Shown: in pieces, positions 1 through 9,050 of the stretch
Numbering within the stretch: position 1 is the first letter of the stretch
How the letters are laid out: every line of letters begins with the position of its first letter
DNA from: a virus
DNA: 23,907 bases
Virus record (IMG/VR): IMGVR_UViG_3300035698_021783
Coordinates: 1 to 23,907 of that record
Direction: 5' to 3' (one strand)
Made by a program: the position numbers and the translations under genes
Notes under the pieces: model-generated
The model's database searches: none
Told to the model about the DNA's origin: nothing
The model's input: the letters and a program-made list of their open reading frames with translations, nothing else

Positions 1-1087
1 ACATGTCATCCACATCGGATAATGTGTGAGGATGCATGTCATAACACACATGTACCGCGTTATGGGCATCGCGCGTAAATAAGAATAGTGGGTCCGAGTT
101 CTCCAATATAGCAGTGTCTGCATCCAGTATTACCAAACTACCGTAGCGAACAGTTTTGCTGCGTACAAGTGCGTCCAGTATGGGGAACTTATCCATCATT
201 AGGCTTTCGCGGAACTGATATGGATGTAAATCTGGGTAGCGTTCTAAGAACCAAGGACTTGCATTATCCGTGAACAGGTATATTCCAGCATCTGGATAGA
301 ACTGCTTTATGCTTGTAACCAGACGATCAGCATACCGCTCAAATCGCTCACCACGCACAGGTATCACGAAGCTTATCTTATCCATTAAATCGCCAAATGG
401 GTTCTCTAGCCCGGCATCCACAATTATTTCCTGATCATCTCTAATATGCCCTTGCCTTTGATGCCGATCATGGTGTAGCCAGCCAAAGTGGAATAGTTTG
501 CACGTGGCTTCATTAAGCATTATACGGCAGTTGTGGTAAGCTTGTGACTGGGCGTTGATTCCATCTGCCTCAAGCACGTGTGTTCCAGCTATATCGTATT
601 CCAATTCTATACGCCAGAACGCTTTGTTAAATATTCTAGGCTCGGTAGTTGTGCGCGGAATGTATGCACCTTTACTAATCATCTCATCTACTCGCATACA
701 GAATAGATCAGATGCCTTAGGATTATTCGGTAGATCTAAAGTACCGTCAAAAACTACATCTGCATCAAGTACAAAAACCCAGTCATTGCGAGCCTTGTCA
801 ACACCAAAGCGATGCATAGCTGCACGTGAATTGGGATCATATGCTTTAGACGCCATTGCTTCAGGAGTACATGCTTGAACTATTTCGTATGGGTATGAGA
901 ATACCTTTATGTGGTCCTTGCCATATTCATATTGAAGTCTACCTACTATAGCCATAGTCTGATCAGTAGATCGATTATCAATAAAAACGATCTCATCCGC
1001 TAGGTCTATTATAGAGCGTATCGCACGCTCTACTGTGCGCTCTTCGTTGCGCGCTCTCATCAACACAGAAAATTTCATGTTACTCAT
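1..1087 (-). CDS. Two-domain glycosyltransferase (partial, C-terminus beyond left edge)
   Basis: The frame is open for 362 codons and leaves the window at base 1. The N-terminal half is a family-2-type glycosyltransferase: a beta strand and RARNEE near residues 11-16, a FIDNRSTD segment near 35-42 that binds the nucleotide sugar in this fold, and a VLDAD metal-binding DxD motif at about 108-110. A second nucleotide-sugar domain appears to begin near residue 236 (ISFVIPVRGERFE) and has its own ILDAD motif near 320, followed by TAILENSDPLF, resembling family 8 transferases. The likely role is modifying phage DNA, virion proteins or host surface sugars; the substrate cannot be read. The start is taken at 1087 because ATG overlaps the TGA of the upstream gene as ATGA; a second ATG at 1078 is possible. 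Family assignment of domain 1 is firm, of domain 2 moderate. Confidence 0.75.
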   Translation of the reverse strand, partial: MSNMKFSVLMRARNEERTVERAIRSIIDLADEIVFIDNRSTDQTMAIVGRLQYEYGKDHIKVFSYPYEIVQACTPEAMASKAYDPNSRAAMHRFGVDKARNDWVFVLDADVVFDGTLDLPNNPKASDLFCMRVDEMISKGAYIPRTTTEPRIFNKAFWRIELEYDIAGTHVLEADGINAQSQAYHNCRIMLNEATCKLFHFGWLHHDRHQRQGHIRDDQEIIVDAGLENPFGDLMDKISFVIPVRGERFERYADRLVTSIKQFYPDAGIYLFTDNASPWFLERYPDLHPYQFRESLMMDKFPILDALVRSKTVRYGSLVILDADTAILENSDPLFLFTRDAHNAVHVCYDMHPHTLSDVDDM

Positions 1088-1575
1088 ATTAGTTGTTTAT
1101 CCACCATTAGTTTAAGGTGAGGTATATTCTTTGTGTCGACTGCACGTGCAAATGCCTTACCAGCGTCTGCTCCCTTGGCGATCTTTGCAAGGATACGACC
1201 GAGCTCCACATGTGATAGAACATACGACGCTAAGTATTCTCGGGCCCACTGAGCCTGGGCTAGTAGGTTATCCTCGTTTACAAAGTGGAAGTTTATTTTT
1301 ATTGGGCACACGCGGCGTTTAGGAATTTCACCTAGCTCTTTTATAGACTTACGCAAATGCTGGCCATCTTTTCCGATAACGCTAACATCTGCCCAAGGTA
1401 CTAAATCGCCGCGATCTATTAAGAAGGTTCCGGTGAGGGTCATATCACCATTCCATAGGGGAAGGTCTTGTATGGAATTTCTGACTAGGTCGCCTATACT
1501 CTTTTGTATGGCAGATCCGCGTTTACTAATCCACAGAAGTTTCTTGTAAAGTTCGTATTGTTCGTTGTATTTCAT
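1084..1575 (-). CDS. Hypothetical protein
   Basis: This 163-residue protein is not recognised. It is soluble in character, begins with a charged helix (MKYNEQYELYKK) and has a central beta-rich segment around LIDRGDLVPWADVSVIGKDG, then a long helical C-terminus rich in Ala and Leu. No signal peptide, membrane segment or metal motif is visible. The frame can be extended to a TTG at 1611, but ATG at 1575 gives the more ordinary start; neither has a good ribosome-binding site. Its stop overlaps the glycosyltransferase start by four bases (ATGA), so the two are probably translated together. It could be a partner of that enzyme, but this is only inferred from position. Confidence 0.6.
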   Translation of the reverse strand: MKYNEQYELYKKLLWISKRGSAIQKSIGDLVRNSIQDLPLWNGDMTLTGTFLIDRGDLVPWADVSVIGKDGQHLRKSIKELGEIPKRRVCPIKINFHFVNEDNLLAQAQWAREYLASYVLSHVELGRILAKIAKGADAGKAFARAVDTKNIPHLKLMVDKQLI

Positions 1576-1582
1576 TAAACTA

Positions 1583-1611
1583 AGTTTAATAAAATAGAGT
1601 TCAAAAGTCAA
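1583..1611 (-). promoter_or_regulatory. Weak sigma70-like promoter candidate
   Basis: On the minus strand TTGACT (1606-1611) is followed after exactly 17 bases by TAAACT (1583-1588). The -35 box is good and the -10 box matches four of six positions. A transcript from here would begin almost at the ATG at 1575, giving a nearly leaderless message, which fits the absence of a ribosome-binding site but makes the call uncertain. Confidence 0.25.
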
Positions 1612-1783
1612 GTAAATTATGGAATAAGAAAGATGTACGTTGTATACACTACAATGTGCGCCTTTCTCGTAATTAAATATTAACCACTAAACCCCCAGGA
1701 AAATTAACTAGACTGCACTCTCTGACCTGGACCCCACAACAAGAAGCACGCGGGAGAAAGAAAGGCCCCGTGCCGCATTAAAC

Positions 1784-3007
1784 TCATGCAGTGATGTGAG
1801 CATGCGGTAGGAGGTATGACGATAGGAACGGCATTGGGTCGTTCACGTCGTTAAGACTATATTGATCATTGGCAGGCGGGTCCACTGGATCCGCCGAGCT
1901 GATTTTCAGCCATTTTATTTTTTTATTATCAAGCATATAGCGTTTCCAGTTATCCATATGAACTAGATTCTTGTGGGCTATATGAACCTTGCCCTCAACT
2001 AGCTTGCTAGTACTACCAGCAATACCGCGATCTTCTGTTCCATCTATGCTACTCGAGTAGTTTGATAGCACCCCCGCCACAGCGGCACTAACTGGAACGT
2101 TTTTGGTCTTCTCCATCCACATGTGGAGTACATTACGAAAAAATTTGATTTCTCTTTTACGTTTGGGATTGGTAATAACGAGATCGTCAAGCAGGACATT
2201 AAAAGAAGTTGGGCGTAACCTTGTATCATAATACCTATGGTCCCCAAACGAATTGAACTTGTCGTTTAATTCAAGTCCCAAGCTAGCAAGCAGTTGTCTG
2301 AACATAAACCAAAAATCAGAATTTTGGTCAATGCATACAAATCTAGGACGTGATACATCATCGTGGAATTCCATACCTCCGCCCCTTACAACTCCATCTC
2401 CCCCAATTGGCAAAAGTCCATACACATTAAACAGCCCAGAGAAAAAACCTAGCCTATACTCACGACTACGACCAAGCACATACTTAGGCATGCTTAGTTT
2501 GTGTGTATCACACTTAGCGCCACCCCTTGTCTTTTTAGCTTTCTTTACCATCTTTGTAGCACGCGCTACGCCCGCTTTAAAAGAGCCCTCTCCATCATCT
2601 ATCATATCAAAATGCAACGGCATGGGCATCCACAGTCCTACAGAATCTAAAGGTTCCAAATAATCTATGGAGCCGAGGTCTCGGTTATACGCTAGTATCT
2701 CTGTGTCACGAACTACTTTATTACCAATGCGGATATCATAGAATTGTAGTTTGCGTGTATCACGGACTAAGCAGCGAGGATGCTGCAGCTCATAACCGTC
2801 TAGGTCGAAAGTAAAGACTTTTAGGTAGGCAGGTAATGGGCCCTCCCCAAAGAATTCAATGAAGTTAGCCCATTCCATGTTTTCAAAATATAACTTCCCA
2901 GTTCGACGAGCCTTATCGGCCAGTTTGGGTAGTTTTTCAAATTCAGTATTGTACGTACGCCTGAAATCATAGCCTAGTAGAATGTGCGCACACGGACCGT
3001 GCAGCAT
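1784..3007 (-). CDS. Hypothetical protein with degenerate LAGLIDADG-like segment
   Basis: This 407-residue protein follows the polymerase with a one-base TAATG overlap, so it is probably translationally coupled to it. I do not recognise the family as a whole. Residues 184-199 (YRLGFFSGLFNVYGLL) followed 30-45 residues later by FMFRQLLASLGLELND resemble the helix and downstream pattern of LAGLIDADG homing endonucleases, as found in inteins and group I introns, but the acidic residue expected after GLF is replaced (NVYG), so a nuclease here would be inactive or highly diverged. A basic stretch (TKMVKKAKKTRGG) lies near 151-163. The N-terminal third and the C-terminus match nothing I know. Alternatives are a polymerase accessory subunit or an unrelated phage protein. 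Confidence 0.6.
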   Translation of the reverse strand: MLHGPCAHILLGYDFRRTYNTEFEKLPKLADKARRTGKLYFENMEWANFIEFFGEGPLPAYLKVFTFDLDGYELQHPRCLVRDTRKLQFYDIRIGNKVVRDTEILAYNRDLGSIDYLEPLDSVGLWMPMPLHFDMIDDGEGSFKAGVARATKMVKKAKKTRGGAKCDTHKLSMPKYVLGRSREYRLGFFSGLFNVYGLLPIGGDGVVRGGGMEFHDDVSRPRFVCIDQNSDFWFMFRQLLASLGLELNDKFNSFGDHRYYDTRLRPTSFNVLLDDLVITNPKRKREIKFFRNVLHMWMEKTKNVPVSAAVAGVLSNYSSSIDGTEDRGIAGSTSKLVEGKVHIAHKNLVHMDNWKRYMLDNKKIKWLKISSADPVDPPANDQYSLNDVNDPMPFLSSYLLPHAHITA

Positions 3008-6000
3008 TAGTAATTTCCCTTCTCACCCTTTCCAAATTCGGTGCCGTATAGATAGGCAGGTATAGGGTCAACGCCATGTATATTAGAAGCTAAGCCACGT
3101 GAGGCAGCTTCCTGCACTGTACTGCGAATACGGTTAACAGTTAACCTGCTTAGCCAATCAGCTCTATCATGTGGAAGCATATCAATCGATTTAAAATAAG
3201 GATCGTATTTTAGTTGATCCTTACCTTCGGATTCTCGTTTCTTGTTTATGCGTTTAAGTTCCCAAATGTCACCAACATCTCCGCGAATTATATCGCTGTC
3301 TTCTGGTGACTCTGTAACTTTAGCTTGCGATCCCATAGCACGAACTACTGTCTCGTATGTACGTTTATGGAATATACCATCGAACACACTATCAAGTTCA
3401 TCAACTATATACTTTTCAGCATCGAGATGAGACTTAAGTTTACCAAGTTCTTGGGGCTTGATAATACCCTCTGAAAGCAGTTCACCACGCTTAACTTTAT
3501 CTCCAACTTTAACAGATACACCAACGCCGGCAGGAACTCTATGCTCTACCCCGGATACAAATAGATTATTACCGCCAAGTGGGTTTTTCGTAATCTTTTC
3601 AACTGTACCGGATATCTCAGATAGTGTAGCTTTACCTCCGAGTTCAGCAGGAACTTTAAGTAACTGTAGAATACGTGGGAAGCCAGACACAAGCATTGAA
3701 GTGCCTTTAGCAGTACCACCTGTATGGAAGGTCTGCATCTGTAACTGTGTACTACGCTCGGTCATAGTCTGACCATCAATAATGCCAACATTGTCACCTA
3801 CCTTAGCAGGCTGGCCTCCAGCAACTAAGCCGTAGCATTTAACACATACACCCTTAGGCGTCTCACAAGTTAGCGGAGATCTTACCTTAAGTGTTTTAAT
3901 GCCTTTTGCTTTAGCTTTACGTAACATTTCTGGGGTAACGATGGTGTCCTTTTTAGACAAGCCTTTTATGTCTTCTGCTAGATACCGGTCTGCCGCATTC
4001 TTATCAGTTACAGCAATATCTATACCATCCTCTGTGCCACAGTCTTCAACGGTAACAACAAGGTTACGTGTTACAGCCAGAAGTGACTTGTTCAGGAATC
4101 CGGTATCCTGCGTGTTAATAGCCCTATCTACGGCACCCTTACGAGCTGCATACATTGAATTCCAATAGCCTGCAACATCTTGTCCCTCTGTCCATGATCT
4201 AGTGTTAGGAATTGGAATAGGTTTATTATGGACGTCAAGTAGTACACCAGGCATTGACAGAATCTGCTGCGCAGCCCCTTTAACCTTTTTACCGCCAGCC
4301 CCAGACTCAAGCATTATGTTTAGGTTATTCTCACGCTTCATCTCGCGCTCACTCCGCGCAACTTCCTTGGTCTGCCCAGCTATTATACTAGCATCTATTT
4401 TCATAAATGCATCAACCACTTCTTTATTAGAAGGATCTTTGCCAAGATTCTTCCATGTGTTAGCTACAATTTTATCGCGATAACCGCGGTCAATGTCTAA
4501 GTCATTCAGTGATATACTAAACCCATGATGATGGGCCATGTCGGCACCAATAGTCTTTAAGGAGTCAGATACTGGACCATAGTCCTTATTGGACTTCTTG
4601 GCTATTTCTGTCATTAACTCATCGACCTTTTTACCGGTCATCTCGTTAACTCGCACAAACTTATGGAATTCTTTTGGTATTGATTTGATCAATGTTTCAC
4701 GACCAAGAGTTGTTTTACCAATACCCTTGATTGTTATTTCTGTAGTTAAAGGCACTTTCGCTTTTTGAGCTGCTCCTACTGAGTCATATGTTTTTGTGCT
4801 GCTTTTTAACTTACGTGTTAGCAGCCAGATACCAAGCTGGTAGTCCTGCCCAAACCCTTGAATAGGCATGGTCTTATTTCCATGCACACCTGGCATAAAT
4901 ACGTTGCGCGAAGGCAACATGCCAAATGATTCGTCTACGGCTTTATCAGTAACAGGAACATGGACTGACATTGTATCACCATCAAAGTCGGCGTTGAATC
5001 CCTTGGTTACTAGCGGGTTCAGCTTGATAGCATTACCCTCAACAATAACTGGCTTAAATGCCTGTAGTCCGAATTTGTGTAGGGATGGAGCCCGGTTGAC
5101 TAGCACTGGGCGTTTTTCTGATCCTAGTAATAGGGCAGTTTTCGCACGATCACTTTTCTTTTCTATTTCATCCATGGCCTGTACAGGGGAGAATCCCTGC
5201 TTCTTAAGCTCATTCATCATGAACGGCTTATAGATTGACCACGCCATGACCTCTGGGATACCAATCTGATCCAATCCTAGACTAGGCTCAAGAGTAATAG
5301 TTGAACGGCCAGTTAAGTCCTGACGCTTACGCCATAACTTGCCTTGTATGAAACCATATTTTGGGGATGTGCCTTTCTTACCTGATAGCTGGCCTAGTGC
5401 ACCTAGACGCTTTTCTTGGCCATACCCAATAGGATCTGTGACACCTTGCACTTCACTAACAGCTTGGTAAAGCTCCTTACGTGACTGCAATCCAAGTTCT
5501 TTGTATACATTTGGGCCCATGGCCTTGTATTCTTTTAAGCCATTATTGATTAGGCCTAGTTGTCTGTATGACCAGTTTATAGGGTTAACCATAAGGTCAC
5601 CACTAGGTAGGGGATACACCGGACGGAACACTGGCGGTAGAACGGGAACTTTGGATATCATTAGATCTTCAGGCTTAAGTTCAAACTTCTCTAGTGCCTG
5701 TAGATAGCGTACACGCTTATTCAGTTTATCAACCGCAGCAGGACTGGCCTTTTTAAGATCAGCCTTTGCTTTATCTATTTCTTTAGGAACGTCAACTTTC
5801 TTTAGGGCCTTCTCTATAGCCTTGAATCCGGTTTCTCCGTTTAGCTCTTCTTGCTCATTGACGATGGCCTTGAATTTTGTACCAGTAATCTTGAGAATAG
5901 ATGTAATGGATCCTTCCATAAGCGGTGAAGGTACTTTTTCCTGAAGTTGAATGTAGCCCCACTTCTTACCTTGCATACCACCAGTTATATTTGTATCAAA

Positions 6001-9000
6001 CAGTCCTCCCTTAATACTTGACAGGTTTTTACCTATAAGCATATGGCCGGCATTAGCAATTTCACCGGTAGCAAGCTTATCTACCTCTCTATCAGTTAAA
6101 GGAGATGCCTGTATGTAGTCACCTTTCTTTTCTACATTAACACCAGAGGCTTTTAAGTAGTTCACCATCTTATCCCAAGCAAAGTTGCGATTAGGTGGGG
6201 GAACCGGCAGGCCTAGTTGTATATTTCTCCAGATCTCATCGTTCTTCTGGCCTTTTATCGCTGTGGCGTCGTAAAGGTTATGCTTGGCTCCGTGAGCCAT
6301 GGCAACATACGTTGTAAGTTGATCCATAGCCTGTCCACCCTCGTCACCGCGGGTAGGCTGCTCGTCCATACTATATGAACCGTAGCTACGATGTTTCAGT
6401 TTATGCTCTACAACATGCATAAGCTTTAATATATGCTGATCGCCTGTGAATACTTTATTTTTGAATGGCTTACCATCCTTACCATCGGTAAGGGTTTCAT
6501 CCATTTCTAAATCGTTCTCTTTGAACTCTTTCTTGAGTTTAGCTAAATGGTCTGTTCCATCAAAGTTTGAAATCTCGTACGATTTGCCAGTTTTGCTAGA
6601 AAGTTTTCCAGCGGCTGTTTCAAGAAGCTGCCCAACATTCATACGTCCAGGAACACCGAACGGGGAAGCGATGACATCCATTGCTACACCTGCCTTAGTG
6701 TGCGGTGCCTCATCGTCTGCAATGATCTTGGATATAATCATTTTGTTGCCATAGCGACCAGCAATCTTGTCACCCACTTCCATAGGTGCTACAACTTTGA
6801 CGTGTATGGCGTATCTACCGCCCGTCAGCTTGCGAACATATAAAACCTTACCCTTGGCATGGCCTGAATAAGTAACGGTGCTACGGGCGTATGGGACGGC
6901 TAAGCTCTTGTTCATGGTTTTAAGTATACGCTCTTCATCCGTATACTCTTTTGGAGCGATAGCAGCTACCAGTACTTCGTTTGGTAGAACCTCTTCCCCT
7001 TCTTTAACAATTCCCTCTTTATCTAACTTCGCGAAGTTTTCAGGGGTAAGGGAGTCGGGGTAGTAAGCCATCAATTTTTCTTTATCAATCAATCCTTCTT
7101 TTGGAAGGGTGTAGTTGAATTTAAGAATCTTTTCAGATGTCATACGATTTGCAAACGACTCAGTGACAACCACAGAGTCTTCGAAATTGAATCCCTTCCA
7201 CGGCATGTAAGCCACTTTGGCATTTATACCAAGTGCTAACTCGCCTTCGTTCTGAAAGTTATTCTCTGCAAGCATTTGATTGGCAACTACTTTGTCGCCT
7301 TTTTTAACTGTTGGCTTGCTATGAATGAATGCTTCTTGGTTTAGTGGGAAGTTATTGAACAGGCCAATCTTATGAGTTTTGTTATTACCGGTTTCCTTAA
7401 TGTAGATGTAGTCATCCGTAACTTTGCTAACGGTACCAGAAGCTAGCTTAGGGGGAACAAATGGGTTCATCACATTGCTTATAACTTTGCCAAATGTCAT
7501 CTTTTTGTTAGGACCGAGAACACGAACGTGCGGCTTATCCGGGTTCGATACAGCAACTGCTTGGCCGATTTGCTTACTAGCTACCATGGCGCGGTTACCA
7601 GATACCGTTCCCAGGAACGGGATCAAGTTACTTTGATATGAAAACATGAATGCCGGATTATGTATGTATCCGTATATCTCGTCGCTGTTGAAAAGTAAAG
7701 ACTGGCCTTTGTAGTTAGCCTTTACTAGAGCACCATTCGCAACTACTTTCCCATCTTTCATAGTGTACTGATCAGGGAAACCTATTTTGTGATCCCACAT
7801 TTGCTTTGGAGTAAGCTCTTTTAGCTTACCGCCTACGGTTAGTATTTTAGTTACTAAACCTTTTTCAGTTTTGGCTACACCAATGGACAACGGAAGTGTG
7901 ACACCGATCTTTCCACTATTACCAGTCCAAGAAGGAATATAGCTATCTTCCTTTACATATAATAATCCACCGGGCACAGTAACACCATAAACTTTACCAG
8001 TGTAGTTATCTTTGGAATGGTGACCCTTAGTGGCTAATACCTGTGTGTCAGATTTTCCCAAAATACGAACTTCATAAACATCTAAATATCTTTCTTCTCG
8101 GCCATCAGGGTAACATTTGATAGATGCGGGGAACCCAAGTGAAATAATTAAACGTTCAACGTCTTTGGCAAGGTGTTCACTTGTGGTGGTATATGTTTCT
8201 TGATCAAATCGTTCTACTTTTAATGAATTTCTGGGATCTGTTCTTCTGCCATCTCCTAACATAAGAGATTCTAGTAGGGCTTCTCTAGCTTCTAGTGGGG
8301 CCTCAAATAGATCTTTAGGAATATACTTTTTATCACAATAACCAAACTGGTGAAAGTAGTTAGCAAGTTCACTATCTTTTACATATATACCGTGCGCATG
8401 CATAGCATATTTCAGTCCGAGTCTAGACAATAAGGCTTCTATGATATTTCGATTACTGCTTATAACTTGTGATATATCTAGATGATATGGTTTTTTATTA
8501 TATTTTTTTACACTACCCTCTGACAGCTGCCACCCAACAAGTGAACACCAGTCCACTATATTAAATTTTTGGCCAGAAGGAAACACAAAATGCTTATAAT
8601 TTGAATTACCTAAATAAGCCGTGTGGTCTAATTTGATAAGTCTATCTTTACCATATAACTCTTCGGCGGTTTCTATACGGTATCCTAGATTACTACGCGT
8701 ATCTATTGGCCGTACCCACATTCTGTGGTTATGCGTAACAGTTTGTTTTATTTTTTTGTTTCTAAAGGTATATAAGGTTCCATCATAATCAAATTCTTGA
8801 ATCTTGTGTGGAGTATGGAACTGTAATTCACTGTCTATATTACAAGCTACTTTGTCTTCATATGTTAATTTGTAAACATACTTCCATCCACCTAAAGTCA
8901 ATATTTTCATATACTTACAAAAACATTCCGGAGTATTCACTGGATCCAAGAAACCAACTGTTGATGGATGCACATCACGCACATTCATAGTAACAGCATG

Positions 9001-9027
9001 GCGTGATCCAATACCACCAGTACCCAT
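3007..9027 (-). CDS. RNA polymerase beta-beta' fusion, main part, with intein
   Basis: One frame encodes the C-terminal half of a bacterial-type beta subunit joined to beta'. Extein beta landmarks are RDVHPS near residue 18, LIPFLGTVSGNRA, AYMPWKGFNFEDS and AGRYGNK at 757-762, all matching conserved beta blocks. Beta' follows from roughly residue 1000: DLTGRSTIT, VNRAPSLHKFGLQAF, then the catalytic NADFDGD at residues 1345-1351 (4975-4995), whose three aspartates hold the active-site magnesium. The second beta' zinc site is complete (C1663, C1721, C1728, C1731), followed by TQLQMQTFHTGG. The first, four-cysteine zinc finger normally at the beta' N-terminus is absent. Residues 35-370 are an intein. 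The ATG at 9027 is internal to the conserved domain: homologous coding continues upstream in this frame to about 9130, where the frame breaks from the N-terminal fragment. Beta-beta' fusions are known in Helicobacter. Confidence 0.93.
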   Translation of the reverse strand: MGTGGIGSRHAVTMNVRDVHPSTVGFLDPVNTPECFCKYMKILTLGGWKYVYKLTYEDKVACNIDSELQFHTPHKIQEFDYDGTLYTFRNKKIKQTVTHNHRMWVRPIDTRSNLGYRIETAEELYGKDRLIKLDHTAYLGNSNYKHFVFPSGQKFNIVDWCSLVGWQLSEGSVKKYNKKPYHLDISQVISSNRNIIEALLSRLGLKYAMHAHGIYVKDSELANYFHQFGYCDKKYIPKDLFEAPLEAREALLESLMLGDGRRTDPRNSLKVERFDQETYTTTSEHLAKDVERLIISLGFPASIKCYPDGREERYLDVYEVRILGKSDTQVLATKGHHSKDNYTGKVYGVTVPGGLLYVKEDSYIPSWTGNSGKIGVTLPLSIGVAKTEKGLVTKILTVGGKLKELTPKQMWDHKIGFPDQYTMKDGKVVANGALVKANYKGQSLLFNSDEIYGYIHNPAFMFSYQSNLIPFLGTVSGNRAMVASKQIGQAVAVSNPDKPHVRVLGPNKKMTFGKVISNVMNPFVPPKLASGTVSKVTDDYIYIKETGNNKTHKIGLFNNFPLNQEAFIHSKPTVKKGDKVVANQMLAENNFQNEGELALGINAKVAYMPWKGFNFEDSVVVTESFANRMTSEKILKFNYTLPKEGLIDKEKLMAYYPDSLTPENFAKLDKEGIVKEGEEVLPNEVLVAAIAPKEYTDEERILKTMNKSLAVPYARSTVTYSGHAKGKVLYVRKLTGGRYAIHVKVVAPMEVGDKIAGRYGNKMIISKIIADDEAPHTKAGVAMDVIASPFGVPGRMNVGQLLETAAGKLSSKTGKSYEISNFDGTDHLAKLKKEFKENDLEMDETLTDGKDGKPFKNKVFTGDQHILKLMHVVEHKLKHRSYGSYSMDEQPTRGDEGGQAMDQLTTYVAMAHGAKHNLYDATAIKGQKNDEIWRNIQLGLPVPPPNRNFAWDKMVNYLKASGVNVEKKGDYIQASPLTDREVDKLATGEIANAGHMLIGKNLSSIKGGLFDTNITGGMQGKKWGYIQLQEKVPSPLMEGSITSILKITGTKFKAIVNEQEELNGETGFKAIEKALKKVDVPKEIDKAKADLKKASPAAVDKLNKRVRYLQALEKFELKPEDLMISKVPVLPPVFRPVYPLPSGDLMVNPINWSYRQLGLINNGLKEYKAMGPNVYKELGLQSRKELYQAVSEVQGVTDPIGYGQEKRLGALGQLSGKKGTSPKYGFIQGKLWRKRQDLTGRSTITLEPSLGLDQIGIPEVMAWSIYKPFMMNELKKQGFSPVQAMDEIEKKSDRAKTALLLGSEKRPVLVNRAPSLHKFGLQAFKPVIVEGNAIKLNPLVTKGFNADFDGDTMSVHVPVTDKAVDESFGMLPSRNVFMPGVHGNKTMPIQGFGQDYQLGIWLLTRKLKSSTKTYDSVGAAQKAKVPLTTEITIKGIGKTTLGRETLIKSIPKEFHKFVRVNEMTGKKVDELMTEIAKKSNKDYGPVSDSLKTIGADMAHHHGFSISLNDLDIDRGYRDKIVANTWKNLGKDPSNKEVVDAFMKIDASIIAGQTKEVARSEREMKRENNLNIMLESGAGGKKVKGAAQQILSMPGVLLDVHNKPIPIPNTRSWTEGQDVAGYWNSMYAARKGAVDRAINTQDTGFLNKSLLAVTRNLVVTVEDCGTEDGIDIAVTDKNAADRYLAEDIKGLSKKDTIVTPEMLRKAKAKGIKTLKVRSPLTCETPKGVCVKCYGLVAGGQPAKVGDNVGIIDGQTMTERSTQLQMQTFHTGGTAKGTSMLVSGFPRILQLLKVPAELGGKATLSEISGTVEKITKNPLGGNNLFVSGVEHRVPAGVGVSVKVGDKVKRGELLSEGIIKPQELGKLKSHLDAEKYIVDELDSVFDGIFHKRTYETVVRAMGSQAKVTESPEDSDIIRGDVGDIWELKRINKKRESEGKDQLKYDPYFKSIDMLPHDRADWLSRLTVNRIRSTVQEAASRGLASNIHGVDPIPAYLYGTEFGKGEKGNY
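7918..8925 (-). mobile_element. Intein with LAGLIDADG homing endonuclease in RNAP beta
   Basis: The 336-residue insert occupies residues 35-370 of the polymerase frame and interrupts the near-invariant TPE-G segment of beta. It starts with Cys (CFCKYMKILTLGG, splicing block A), has a block B TVTHNHRMWV with the conserved T-x-x-H, and ends with KVYGVTVPGGLLYV (block F) and WTGN followed by extein Ser; the penultimate residue is Gly rather than His, a known variant. Between them are two endonuclease motifs, LVGWQLSEG (163-171) with E170 and LLESLMLGDG (251-260) with D259, both acidic residues intact, so homing activity is plausible. The DNA is visibly more AT-rich than the flanking exteins. Splicing would rejoin TPE with SGKIGV. 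Confidence 0.92.
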
Positions 9028-9050
9028 AACAGTTGTCTTACGCCACTCAC

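Noticed and set aside
1612-1783. tRNA gene or terminator in the gap after the 407-residue gene
   Set aside because: No T-arm consensus or cloverleaf could be built; only a weak CCAGG/CCTGG stem is present and no T-tract follows it on either strand.
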